In this document: one piece after another, positions 34,620 to 42,795 of the stretch | Layout of the letters: each line of letters starts with the position of its first letter | Numbering within the stretch: the first letter of the stretch is position 1 | DNA from: Candidatus Kouleothrix ribensis | GTDB taxonomy: Bacteria; Chloroflexota; Chloroflexia; Chloroflexales; Roseiflexaceae | Assembly (NCBI GenBank): GCA_016722075.1 | Contig: JADKGW010000001.1 | Location: 3,968,001-4,032,000 of the forward strand | Direction of reading: 5' to 3' | Length of the DNA: 64,000 nt | Program-made: the position numbers and the translations under genes | Notes under the pieces: model-generated | Databases searched by the model: none | What the model was told of the DNA's origin: nothing | Seen by the model: the letters and a program-made list of their open reading frames with translations, nothing else

Positions 34620-35110
34620 TTGGGGCGAACCTCGCGTTGGGGCGAACCGCGTGTTCGCCCTGGGGGCGAACCGCCCTCCGCACGCATGCGGGGGCTACGC
34701 GCCCCCGTGCCCCGCGCCCGCCTCACACGGCTCCGGGGGCTACGCGCCCCGTGCCCCGCGCCCGCCTCACACGGCTCCGGGGGCTACGCGCCCCCGTGCC
34801 CCGCGCCCGCCTCACACGGCTCCGGGGGCTACGCGCCCCCGTGCCCCGCGCCCGCCTCACACGGCTCCGGGGGCTACGCGCCCCCGTGCCCCGCGCCCGC
34901 CTCACACGGCTCCGGGGGCTACGCGCCCCCGTGCCCCGCGGCAGGGGCCGCCGCCGGCCCCTGCACCCCGCCGCCGGGGTTTCACCCCGGACCCCCTAAA
35001 GCAGGCTATCTCGCTTGGCTTGCCTATGGATCATGCCTTGGGGCACCGAACAACGTGCGGGTGCGCCCTGGGGCATGTGCGCAGTGCGTACTCGCTGGTA
35101 CAGCGTTACG
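34620..35110. repeat. Composite repeat, inverted: right module with 45-bp tandem array
   Basis: From left to right: GGGGCGAACC/GTTCGCCC, then five units of 44-45 bp starting at 34714, 34758, 34803, 34848 and 34893 (GCGCCCGCCTCACACGGCTC plus CGGGGGCTACGCGCCCCCGT). Next comes GGCAGGGGCCGCCGCCGGCC and a spacer of about 110 bp ending at the dispersed hairpin. There is no gene in 34614-35211. Confidence 0.8.
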
Positions 35111-35150
35111 TGCCGGAGGGGTTTTAGGGGAACCGGCTCGGTTCCCCTAA
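35111..35150. repeat. Dispersed hairpin repeat, copy C (inverted)
   Basis: TGCCGGAGGGGTTTTAGGGG followed by AACCGGCTCGGTTCCCCTAA, the reverse complement of copies B, D and E. Confidence 0.85.
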
Positions 35151-35211
35151 TCGGGGGGCCGGGGGCGAAGCGCCCCGCAAGCCTCCACGCTGGGGGCCGG
35201 GGGCGCAGCAC

Positions 35212-36648
35212 CCCCATGCACATCAAGGATAAAGTTAAAAGGAAGCTCTTGTGGCATCATGTGAGATATACGCTATCAATAGTGTCACAGGAGCTTCCCC
35301 ATCATTCCATACCACAGGTCAGCCAGGCCATGCAAGAACTGCTCACCAGCGCCGCAGAAGCCGCCGACGCCAAACTGCACTACACCAAGCGCCCTGACCG
35401 TGCCAAGTTTACCGCCGCCACCCTCACCCAAACGCTGGTGCTGGGCTTTCTGGCCCATCCGGATGCCCGTGTCGAGCAACTGGCCCAGAGTGCCGCCCGC
35501 GTCGGTGTCGCTGTCGCGCCGCAGGCGGTTGACCAGCGCTTTACCCTGGCCACGGCGGCGTTGTTGCAAGACATTGTGCGCAGCAGTATGCACACCCTGA
35601 TCGCCGCTGACGGGGTCGCCATCCCCCTCCTGCAGCGCTTCACGGGCGTGCGTGTGCACGACAGCACCACGATTGTGCTCCCTGATGCCTTGGCCGAGCA
35701 CTGGCGCGGCTGTGGTGGCGCCAGTGAGGTACATACCTCGGCCGCGCTCAAGTGTGGTGTCCAGCTCGATCTGCTCACTGGGGCATTGTGCGGGCTTGAT
35801 CTGGCGGATGGTCGCGCCTCCGACCATTGCTTGGGCGTCCAGCATGCCGCGCTGCCCACGGGCAGCTTGCGCTTAGCCGACTTGGGCTTTTATGACCTGG
35901 GCGTGTTGGCCGCGCTGAGTGCGCAACAGGTCTATTGGCTCTCGAAACTGGAGCCGACCGCGCTGATTACCGACGCGACAGGGCGCAGCCGTTCCTTGCT
36001 GGCATTTGTGCAGACGCTGGGCGAGGTTGCGCAGTGGGAAGGGTCGGTTTGGGTTGGTCAAGGCCAGCGCCTGTCGGCGCGGCTGCTCGTACAACGAGTG
36101 CCGCAGGAAGTGGCCGATGGGCGGCGGCGGCGCATCCGCAAGACCGCCCGTGACAAGGGTGTCACCCCGAGTGCGGCGGCGTTGGCGCTGGCAGAGTGGA
36201 CGATCTTGATGACCAACATTCCGCCCGAGAAGCTGTCGCTGGCTGAGGCACTGGTGCTGGCGAAGGTGCGCTGGCAAATCGAGTTGCTGTTCAAATTGTG
36301 GAAGTCGCACGGCCAGATCGATCAGTGGCGCACGAGCAAGCCGGCGCGGATTTTGTGTGAAGTGTACGCCAAGCTGCTCTCGATGGTGGTGCAGCACTGG
36401 GCACTGGTGGTCGGGTGCTGGGAGTTCCCCGACCGCTCTTTGGTCAAGGCGGCGCAGGTCGTGCGCGATCATGCGCCAGAACTGGCAAGTGCGCGCGCAC
36501 GAGTGGAGCGCCTCACGGAAGTACTGGAGACCATGCAGCAGGTTTTGGCCCGCACGGCACGCATGAATACACGCAAAAAGCATCCGAATACCTACCAACT
36601 CTTACTCACCTTGACAACCGAGCCGGCACAAGCTTGATGTGTATGGGG
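35212..36648 (+). mobile_element. IS4-family insertion sequence, intact
   Basis: 1437 bp. The ends are 16-bp inverted repeats with one mismatch: CCCCATGCACATCAAG (35212-35227) and CTTGATGTGTATGGGG (36633-36648). CCGGGGGCGCAGCAC lies immediately outside both ends (35197-35211 and 36649-36663), a 15-bp direct repeat consistent with target duplication. Because the flanks are repeat DNA, the exact end and duplication length may shift by a few bases. It is inserted in the left module of a composite repeat. Confidence 0.85.
35216..36637 (+). CDS. IS4-family DDE transposase
   Basis: 473 residues if the in-frame ATG at 35216 (inside the terminal repeat) is used; another in-frame ATG at 35330 is possible, and the ribosome site does not decide. 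DDE motifs: first Asp in VRVHDSTTIVLPDAL, second in LRLADLGFYDLGVL, and the IS4 signature with catalytic Glu in WQIELLFKLWKSHGQIDQW, followed by LCEVYAKLLSMVVQHW. The frame is open throughout, so the element is probably active or recently active. Confidence 0.92.
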   Translation: MHIKDKVKRKLLWHHVRYTLSIVSQELPHHSIPQVSQAMQELLTSAAEAADAKLHYTKRPDRAKFTAATLTQTLVLGFLAHPDARVEQLAQSAARVGVAVAPQAVDQRFTLATAALLQDIVRSSMHTLIAADGVAIPLLQRFTGVRVHDSTTIVLPDALAEHWRGCGGASEVHTSAALKCGVQLDLLTGALCGLDLADGRASDHCLGVQHAALPTGSLRLADLGFYDLGVLAALSAQQVYWLSKLEPTALITDATGRSRSLLAFVQTLGEVAQWEGSVWVGQGQRLSARLLVQRVPQEVADGRRRRIRKTARDKGVTPSAAALALAEWTILMTNIPPEKLSLAEALVLAKVRWQIELLFKLWKSHGQIDQWRTSKPARILCEVYAKLLSMVVQHWALVVGCWEFPDRSLVKAAQVVRDHAPELASARARVERLTEVLETMQQVLARTARMNTRKKHPNTYQLLLTLTTEPAQA

Positions 36649-36735
36649 CCGGGGGCGCAGCACCCCGGAAAAGCCGGGGGCGAAGCGCCCCGCAAGCCTC
36701 CACGCTGGGGGCCGGGGGCGAAGCGCCCCAGAGAG
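36649..36735. repeat. Composite repeat left module, continuation beyond the IS
   Basis: CCGGGGGCGCAGCACCCCGG, AAAAGCCGGGGGCGAAGCGC and CAAGCCTCCACGCTGGGGGC, the same sequences (inverted) as at 55750-55920. Together with 35150-35211 it forms one element split by the IS. Confidence 0.8.
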
Positions 36736-36742
36736 CACGCTA

Positions 36743-36751
36743 TGCTATAAT
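36743..36751 (+). promoter_or_regulatory. Extended -10 of the BTAD regulator gene
   Basis: TGCTATAAT at 36743-36751, 73 bp before the start codon. No convincing -35 is seen because the upstream DNA is repeat sequence. Confidence 0.5.
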
Positions 36752-36823
36752 TCTGAACATACATCGGCCATCCCTCCATACCGGCCGCTACTGCGGCGCC
36801 GCGTCGACCGCACAAAGGAGGCC

Positions 36824-39280
36824 ATGGATATGCTGAGGCTGCGTTTGCTGGGCGCACCGTCGGTCTATGACGGCGCACGCGAGATCTATCTGCCGTCGCA
36901 GAAGGCGCAGGCGTTGCTGTTCTACCTCGCCGCCGAGCACGAGCGTAGCTTCGCGCGCGGCCAGATCATTGCGCTGCTGTGGGAGGAGAGCTCCGAGCGC
37001 GAGGGGCGCAACAGCCTCAGCACGGTTCTGACGCGCCTGCGCCAGGCGCTGCCGCTGTTTCCGCTGCGCACCGAGGGCGACACGCTGGCCTGGCAGGCGG
37101 CACCCGATACGTGGGTCGATCTGCACGAGTTCCAGGCTGTCGCACAGCCGCCGGCCGGCGACGCCAGCGCACACATCCAGCGCCTCGAGTCCGCCGCCAG
37201 CTTGTATCGCGGCAGCTTCCTCGACGGCTTCAGCGTGCGCGATAGCGAGACCTACGACGAGTGGCTGCGGCTCGAGCGCGAGCGCTGGCAGCAGCGCTGG
37301 CTGAATATGCTCGATCAGCTGATTGAGGCGCTGGCAGCTGCCGGCGGCTGGGAGCGCGCGCTGCTCCATGCGCGCCGGGCCATGAGCACCGACCCGCTGC
37401 AAGAACGCTTTCACCGCGCGCTCATGCGCCTGCTGTATCAGTCGGGCGACCGGGCCGCCGCGCTGGCGCAGTACCGCATCTGCCGCGATGTGCTCGAGCG
37501 CGAGCTGGGGGTCGCGCCCGATGCCGAGACAACTGCGCTGCATCAGATGATCGCCGAGGGCACGCTTGAGCGCCCGCCCCGGCCGGCCGCTGCACCCACC
37601 GCCCGGCCAGCCCCCATCCTGCCAGCGGCGCCGACGGCGCGGCTGGGCGAGCGGCTGGCCTCGGCACGCCGGCGCAGTTTTGTCGGCCGCACCGATGAGC
37701 TCTCGGCCTTTGCGGCGGCCCTGGCCGAGCACGAGCCGCCGTTTGCCGTGCTGCATGTGTACGGGCCGGGCGGCGTGGGCAAGAGCACATTGCTCAGCGA
37801 GTTTGCGCGCCTGTGCGGCCAGGCCGGCGTGCCGGCGATCCCGGTTGATGGCCGGAACACCCAGCCAACGCCCGACGGCTTCATGAACGCACTACGCGAG
37901 GCGCTCGGCGTCGAAAGCCCGCTCGAGGCCCTGCCCGAGCGGCATGTGTTGCTGATCGATACCTACGAGCTGCTAACACCGCTCGACGGCTGGCTGCGCG
38001 ATCAGTTCTTGCCGCAGATTCCGGCCAGAGGCATGGCCGTGCTGGCCGGCCGCAACCCACCCGCCGCCGGCTGGCGCGTCGACCCTGGCTGGCAAGAGGT
38101 GAGCCAGACCATTCAGCTGAGCAACCTGAGCGAAGCGGATGCGGCCGACTACCTGCAGCGTCGTAATGTTCCGGCCGAGCAGCGCGCGGCGGTGCTGGGC
38201 TTCACCCGCGGCTACCCGCTGGCGCTGTCGCTCGCGGTCGAGCTGCTGATCCAGCGGCCGAGCTTCCGCTTCGAATCCGGCGCCGCGCCCGATATCGTGC
38301 GGGCGCTGATCGAGCGCTTTGTTGCCAGCGCGCCGAGCGTGGCCCACCGCGCTGCGCTCGAGGCGTGTTCGCAGGTGCGGGTGATGAGCGAGCCGCTGCT
38401 GGCGGCCATGCTGGCCGTGGCCGAGGCGCGCGAGCTGTTCGAGTGGCTGCGCGACCTCTCGTTCATCTCGGCCGGCCCGCGTGGCATCTTCCCGCACGAC
38501 CTGGCGCGTGAGGCGTTGGCGGCCGACCTGAAGTGGCGCAACCCGCCCTGGCACCACGAGCTGCACCGCCGCGCGCGCAACTTCTACATGGCCGAGTTCG
38601 AGCGCAGCGCCGGCCACGACCAGTACCTGGCGCTGCTCGACCTGATCTTCCTGCACGATAACCCGGCCATTCGCTCGACCTTCACCTGGAATGATATTGC
38701 CGGCCTGATCGAGGATACGCCGCGTACGGCCGACTGGCCGGCGCTTGCGGCTATGGTGCGCCACCACGAGGGTGCGGCCTCGGCCGAGCTGGCTATGCGC
38801 TGGTTCGAACGCCAGCCGGTGGGTGTCACTGTCTTTCGCGATCATACCGGCGCAGTTACAGGATTCAACTGCTTCGTCGCGCTTCAGCCCGGCGACCGCG
38901 CGGCCAGCGAATTCGACCCGTGTATGCGAGCGATCTGGCGCTACCTGGACACCCGCCCACCCCTACGCGATGGCCAGATCGTCGCGATCGACCGCTTCTG
39001 GATGGACGAACAAGCGTACCAGGGCATCTCGCCCACCCAGGGCATGATCTTTGTCTCGGCGGTGCGCTACGTGCTGACTGCGCCGGGCCTGGCCTACTCG
39101 TTTCACATCTGGGGCGATGCCGATGCCTGGCTGCCTGCAGCCGAGCAGGTGCTGTTCCACAGGCTGCCTGCGGCCGATTTCGAACTTGACGGGCATACCT
39201 ACGGCGTGTACATGCGCGACTGGATCGCCTCGCCGCCGACGGCCTGGCTCGCGGCGCTGGCCGAGCGCGAGACAGCCTAG
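36824..39280 (+). CDS. BTAD/SARP-type regulator with AAA ATPase and C-terminal GNAT-like region
   Basis: 818 residues, AAAGGAGG before the ATG. Residues 1-95 form an OmpR-like winged helix (LRLLGAPSVYDGAREIYLPS, HERSFARGQIIALLWEESSE). Residues about 100-245 are the bacterial transcriptional activation domain. An AAA/NACHT-like ATPase follows with Walker A YGPGGVGKSTLLSEF near residue 313 and Walker B HVLLIDTYELL near 376. Residues about 630-818 (VTVFRDHTGAVTGFNCFVAL and later strands) look like a GNAT-type acyltransferase fold rather than the usual TPR array. It likely senses a ligand with ATP and activates transcription; targets are unknown. Confidence 0.82.
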   Translation: MDMLRLRLLGAPSVYDGAREIYLPSQKAQALLFYLAAEHERSFARGQIIALLWEESSEREGRNSLSTVLTRLRQALPLFPLRTEGDTLAWQAAPDTWVDLHEFQAVAQPPAGDASAHIQRLESAASLYRGSFLDGFSVRDSETYDEWLRLERERWQQRWLNMLDQLIEALAAAGGWERALLHARRAMSTDPLQERFHRALMRLLYQSGDRAAALAQYRICRDVLERELGVAPDAETTALHQMIAEGTLERPPRPAAAPTARPAPILPAAPTARLGERLASARRRSFVGRTDELSAFAAALAEHEPPFAVLHVYGPGGVGKSTLLSEFARLCGQAGVPAIPVDGRNTQPTPDGFMNALREALGVESPLEALPERHVLLIDTYELLTPLDGWLRDQFLPQIPARGMAVLAGRNPPAAGWRVDPGWQEVSQTIQLSNLSEADAADYLQRRNVPAEQRAAVLGFTRGYPLALSLAVELLIQRPSFRFESGAAPDIVRALIERFVASAPSVAHRAALEACSQVRVMSEPLLAAMLAVAEARELFEWLRDLSFISAGPRGIFPHDLAREALAADLKWRNPPWHHELHRRARNFYMAEFERSAGHDQYLALLDLIFLHDNPAIRSTFTWNDIAGLIEDTPRTADWPALAAMVRHHEGAASAELAMRWFERQPVGVTVFRDHTGAVTGFNCFVALQPGDRAASEFDPCMRAIWRYLDTRPPLRDGQIVAIDRFWMDEQAYQGISPTQGMIFVSAVRYVLTAPGLAYSFHIWGDADAWLPAAEQVLFHRLPAADFELDGHTYGVYMRDWIASPPTAWLAALAERETA

Positions 39281-39768
39281 AACGCCGGTTGCCGCCGCCG
39301 CTCTGATGCGGCGCGGCCACGGGCCGGCGTGTAATACGTTTCGCCAACGGTGTCAGATAAATATGTCAACTTCGGCGCGCCACAATCGCCAGCGGTGTCA
39401 GATAACGCTTGACACTTCGGGTAATTCGTAGTACGATAGCGCGCAACTCATCCAACTGAAAACAGCACGAGCCGGAAGGTGTTACCAGCACCTCCCGGCC
39501 CGCTCACCCCGCGCCTGGAATCGGCAGGCGTCGTGGCTAACGCGCATTGTACCACAATGTGCGGCGGCGGCGACTCCTGGTGGGCGCGCTATCGCGAGGC
39601 GCGCTTACGTGGGGGTCGCCGTTTGCGTTGGGTGGGTCGTGGATGCCCAGGTTGCCATCCGCCCGTGTGGGGCGGGGTTAGCTGGTTTCCCCGCCCCGCC
39701 AGTCGCAGGGTCGCCGCACAGCTTGCAGGATCTGCATCTGCAAGCGCTAAGCAGAAGAGGAATGTCGC
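39281..39768. other. Structured intergenic region
   Basis: No long gene. At 39350-39410 CGCCA(A/G)CGGTGTCAGATAA occurs twice, the second followed by CGCTTGACACTTCGG, giving TGTCA-N9-TGACA. Hairpins follow at 39475-39503 (GCCGG-A-AGGTG / CACCT-C-CCGGC), 39542-39562 (GCGCATTGT/ACAATGTGC), 39669-39697 (GGGGCGGGG/CCCCGCCCC) and 39721-39745 (GCTTGCAG/CTGCAAGC). The first may terminate the BTAD gene; the last sits right before the ribosome site of the small ORF. A structured RNA is possible but no family was recognised. Confidence 0.45.
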
Positions 39769-39960
39769 GTGAGCCACTATTCGATCGATGATCTGATCAT
39801 CCGCTGGAGGCGCGAAGAGCTGACGGTCGAGCAGGTTGTCGGGCAAATTCTACAGCTGCTCAAAGAGCACGAGCGCCGGCTGATTGCGGCCGGCCGGCCG
39901 GCCGCCGGTGATAGCCTGGCGAGTAGCGGGACACCAGAGCCACCCCTGACGCACAGGTAA
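39769..39960 (+). CDS. Small hypothetical protein (63 aa)
   Basis: GTG start with GAGG eight bases upstream. The sequence is helical and charged (IIRWRREELTVEQVVGQILQ, LLKEHERRLIAAG), then has a short Gly/Pro/Ser tail. No family is recognised. A hairpin (39721-39745) precedes its ribosome site and a strong hairpin (39985-40037) follows its stop, which together support an independent small transcript. It could be a small cytosolic helical protein or an antitoxin-like protein without a visible toxin. Confidence 0.5.
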   Translation: MSHYSIDDLIIRWRREELTVEQVVGQILQLLKEHERRLIAAGRPAAGDSLASSGTPEPPLTHR

Positions 39961-39984
39961 GGCTGCGGCACGTGCTGGTGTTGT

Positions 39985-40037
39985 ATGAGGCATAGTGGGG
40001 CCTTGCCTGGCTACGCGAACGCCCCACTACGCCTCAT
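39985..40037 (+). terminator. Long hairpin after the small ORF
   Basis: ATGAGGCATAGTGGGGC pairs with GCCCCACTACGCCTCAT (16 of 17 pairs) around a 19-base loop, 25 bp after the stop. No T-run follows, so termination is inferred from position. From 40038 to 40359 nothing further was recognised except the ribosome site AAGGAGG before the next gene. Confidence 0.5.
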
Positions 40038-40359
40038 GGCCTGATGGCTTTGCGACTGCCTGTACTATGGTTGTGCAACTGCAACTAAAGAGATGCGCAC
40101 ATGCCTCTGGACAATCCCTCGCCCTGCGTATAGGCTTGAGCTGACGCCCGCACGTTTGTCATTGTCTTTCGCTCCTCAGCCAGCACCCACCATGCGCCTG
40201 GCTCAGCCCCCGGCTTCCCCCAGGCAGATGCTCGTACCAGTATCGTGCGAGGCACCCGCCTGGTAGGGTGGCTGTGCTGACGCCGCCGCAGCCGGCTGGC
40301 GTGTCGATCTGGCTACCTGCCCACAATATAGCAAGCCCGCTCGTCAAGGAGGGACAACG

Positions 40360-42390
40360 ATGTACCACACAACCTGGCATCGGCAGCTTTCGCTCGTAAT
40401 TCTGCCGATCCTCCTCTTCGGCATGCTCGCGCTCGCCGCACCGGCCGCCGCAGCCACGCTTGCCCACGAGGGCACGATCGCCGGCGGCGCCACATCCTCG
40501 GGCAGCGTCGCCACAGCAGCGGCGCTGCCCGCAGCCGCCGGGCAGCTGTACCTGGCCGCAATCACCACCAAACCAGGCAGCGTCGCCGTCCGGTCGGTGG
40601 CCGGGCTGGGGCTAACCTGGACGCTGGTAAAGGCGCAGTGCGCCGGCCGTAACCAGACCCGTGTCGAGCTATGGCGCGCGCTCGGCGTGCCCTCGGGCAG
40701 CACCGCCGTGAGCGCCAGCCTGAGCGGTACCGCCGGCAATGCGGTGATTACAGTCGCACGCTACTCGGGCGTCGATCCCACCGCCCCGCTTGGTGCAGTC
40801 GTGTCGGCCAACACGCTCGGCACGGGCGGCGCCTGCAGCGGTGGGGTCGACGGCGCCGCCTACAACGTGAGCCTGCCAGCCAGCACCCCCGGCGCGCTGG
40901 CCTTTGGCGCGGTGGCCATGCGTAACCGCACACATACGCCCGGCAGCGGCTACACCGAGCGCGCCGAGAAGATCCAGGGCAGCAGCGGCGACGCCGCAGG
41001 CCTGGCGATCGAAGATCGCGGCGTGGCAGCCGCCGGCGCACTGCCAGTGAACGGCAGCTTCACCGGCAGCGTCGACTGGGCGGTGGTGGCGGTCGAGATC
41101 CGGCCGGGCGAGGCCGGCCCACCACCGGCGAACCGCCCGCCGATCGCGCAGAACGGCGTGGCCAGCACCCAGCAAGGCACGCCAGTGGCGATCAGCCTGG
41201 CGGCCAGCGACCCCGACAACAACCCGCTGACGTACCGGGTGGCGAGCCAGCCCACTAGCGGGGTACTGGCCGGCACGGCGCCGGCCCTGACCTACACGCC
41301 CAATCTGGGCTTCACCGGCAACGACAGCTTCACGTTCATCGCGAATGACGGCCAGGCCGACAGCAATATTGCAACCGTGTCGATCGTGGTTACATCGGCC
41401 CCACCCCCACCGCCTAGTGGCGCCGGGCTATGGATCTCGGCCGACCAGATCGCGCGGCTGCCGATCAGCGGCGCGGCCTGGGATCGCATGAAGGCGGCGG
41501 CTGACGGCGACCTTGGCACGCCGACGCTGGCCGACTTCAACGCCAACCACGATGTCAGGACGCTGGCGGTGGCGCTGGTGTATGCGCGCACCGGCGACGC
41601 GCGCTACCGCCAGAAGGCCACCGAGGCGATCAGCGCGGCGATCGGCAAAGAGGCCGGCGGGCTGGTGATCATGATGGCGCGTAACCTGGTGTGCTATATC
41701 ATTGCGGCCGACCTGATCGATCTCAAGACGTATGACCCCGCGCTCGATGGGCGGTTCCGTGCGTGGATCAGCGCCGCGCGCTACGAGCAATTTTCAGACG
41801 GCACGCTGATCGGCGAGCACGAGCGGCGCGCCAATAACCACGGCACTATGCCCGGTGCCAGCCGCGCGGCGATCGATGTCTACCTGGGCGATATGCAAGA
41901 CCTCGCTCGCACTGCCCAGGTGTTCCGTGGCTGGGTCGGTGATCGCAGCGCCTACGCGGGCTTCAGCTACACCAACGACCTATCGTGGCAGGCCGACCCG
42001 ACCAAGCCGGTGGCGATCGACCCGGTTGGCGCGTCGAAGGATGGCCACTCGCTCGACGGCGCAATGCCCGAGGAGATGCGACGCGGCTGCGCTATTCAGT
42101 GGCCGCCGTGCAAGACTGGCTACCCCTGGGAGGGGCTGCAGGGCGCGCTGGTGCAGGCCAACATCCTCTCGCGCCAGGGCTACGATGTGTGGAATTGGCA
42201 GGATCGGGCGCTGCTGCGCGCGGTGGTGTTCCTCGACGGAATCGAGAAGCAGTATGGCGGCTGGTGGGCCACTGGCGACGATACCTGGGTGCCCTGGTTC
42301 GTCAACTACGTCTACGGCACCAGCTACCCGACCACAACGGCAAATATCGGCAAAAACATGGGCTGGACCGATTGGATGTACGGGCGGTAG
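40360..42390 (+). CDS. Secreted alginate-lyase-like protein with Ig/cadherin-like domain
   Basis: 676 residues, AAGGAGG upstream. The signal peptide runs to about residue 31 (LFGMLALAAPAAAATL). Residues 32-245 form a beta-rich domain of the kind found in secreted carbohydrate-active proteins. Residues about 255-345 match a bacterial Ig-like cadherin/VCBS tandem domain (NRPPIAQNGVASTQQGTPVA, YTPNLGFTGNDSFTFIANDG). The C-terminal 320 residues resemble an alginate lyase alpha-toroid (VALVYARTGDARYRQKATEA, NNHGTMPGASRAAIDVYLGD, RSLDGAMPEEMRRG-like). NNHG is the expected catalytic Asn-His. It probably degrades uronic-acid polysaccharide outside the cell; the exact substrate is uncertain. Confidence 0.82.
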   Translation: MYHTTWHRQLSLVILPILLFGMLALAAPAAAATLAHEGTIAGGATSSGSVATAAALPAAAGQLYLAAITTKPGSVAVRSVAGLGLTWTLVKAQCAGRNQTRVELWRALGVPSGSTAVSASLSGTAGNAVITVARYSGVDPTAPLGAVVSANTLGTGGACSGGVDGAAYNVSLPASTPGALAFGAVAMRNRTHTPGSGYTERAEKIQGSSGDAAGLAIEDRGVAAAGALPVNGSFTGSVDWAVVAVEIRPGEAGPPPANRPPIAQNGVASTQQGTPVAISLAASDPDNNPLTYRVASQPTSGVLAGTAPALTYTPNLGFTGNDSFTFIANDGQADSNIATVSIVVTSAPPPPPSGAGLWISADQIARLPISGAAWDRMKAAADGDLGTPTLADFNANHDVRTLAVALVYARTGDARYRQKATEAISAAIGKEAGGLVIMMARNLVCYIIAADLIDLKTYDPALDGRFRAWISAARYEQFSDGTLIGEHERRANNHGTMPGASRAAIDVYLGDMQDLARTAQVFRGWVGDRSAYAGFSYTNDLSWQADPTKPVAIDPVGASKDGHSLDGAMPEEMRRGCAIQWPPCKTGYPWEGLQGALVQANILSRQGYDVWNWQDRALLRAVVFLDGIEKQYGGWWATGDDTWVPWFVNYVYGTSYPTTTANIGKNMGWTDWMYGR

Positions 42391-42436
42391 AGCATGCGCT
42401 GATTCGTGTCATACCAACTCCGTTTGATTACGTTCG

Positions 42437-42511
42437 TTTTGTTGTGCGGTGCCTGGCAAAGCCAGGCACCGCACAACAAAAGAGCATTTCGGGGGCGGCA
42501 AAGCCGCCCCC
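42437..42511. repeat. Two perfect hairpins after the lyase gene
   Basis: TTTTGTTGTGCGGTGCCTGGC and its perfect complement (21-bp stem, loop AAA, 42437-42481), then GGGGGCGGC-AAA-GCCGCCCCC (42491-42511). The first is bracketed by T and A runs and can act as a bidirectional terminator. A similar GTTGTGGTGCGGCGGC hairpin is at 51031-51067, on the other border of the defence-like locus. Confidence 0.85.
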
Positions 42512-42551
42512 GAACCCCCACCATAAACCAAGCGATTAACCGGATTTGGTG

Positions 42552-42707
42552 TCAGATCTCGATCTCGGGAGTGAATACCGCCCCATCGCGCGCAGTCATG
42601 TCTAGCACGTACATGACGCGCCGATCCCAGAAGGCCAGGTGCGCCAGCGCGATCGCCACGGTTCAGTGCGCGCCCACCGGCGTCGCGCTGGCGCGCCACC
42701 AGCGCAT
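42552..42707 (-). pseudogene. DinB/maleylpyruvate-isomerase-like gene remnant
   Basis: On the minus strand one frame reads ...ATPVGAH, stop, TVAIALAHLAFWDRRVMYVL, DMTARDGAVFTPEIEI, stop. LAHLAFWDRR is characteristic of DinB-like metal-dependent enzymes. The in-frame TGA at 42663-42665 sits where the family usually has Trp (TGG). Only about 50 codons remain, so this is the decayed fragment of a longer gene. Confidence 0.5.
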
Positions 42708-42729
42708 CGTGCTACTGTCTTATGTTGTC

Positions 42730-42757
42730 TAGACATTCGTTTCATCCATGCTATACT
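42730..42757 (+). promoter_or_regulatory. Promoter of the PLD-helicase gene
   Basis: TAGACA (42730-42735), 16-bp spacer, TATACT (42752-42757) with an extended TGC before it, 38 bp upstream of the helicase ATG. It would drive the two-gene helicase-methyltransferase operon. Confidence 0.6.
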
Positions 42758-42795
42758 CCTCAGATAGTTTCTTCGTGTTGCTTGATTGATTCACC

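Noticed and set aside
34714..34937. Possible CRISPR array (regular 45-bp periodicity)
   Set aside because: The whole unit repeats with no unique spacers, there is no cas gene, and related arrays occur with different unit lengths.
35015..35215. N-terminal extension of the transposase into the flanking repeat
   Set aside because: The sequence before 35212 is outside the IS terminal repeat and belongs to the composite element.
39479..39772. 97-codon frame with Cys/Trp-rich product
   Set aside because: It crosses several hairpins, has no ribosome site and overlaps the better supported 63-codon ORF.
42409..42699. 96-codon minus-strand frame over the hairpins
   Set aside because: It spans two perfect hairpins and is out of frame with the recognisable DinB-like remnant.
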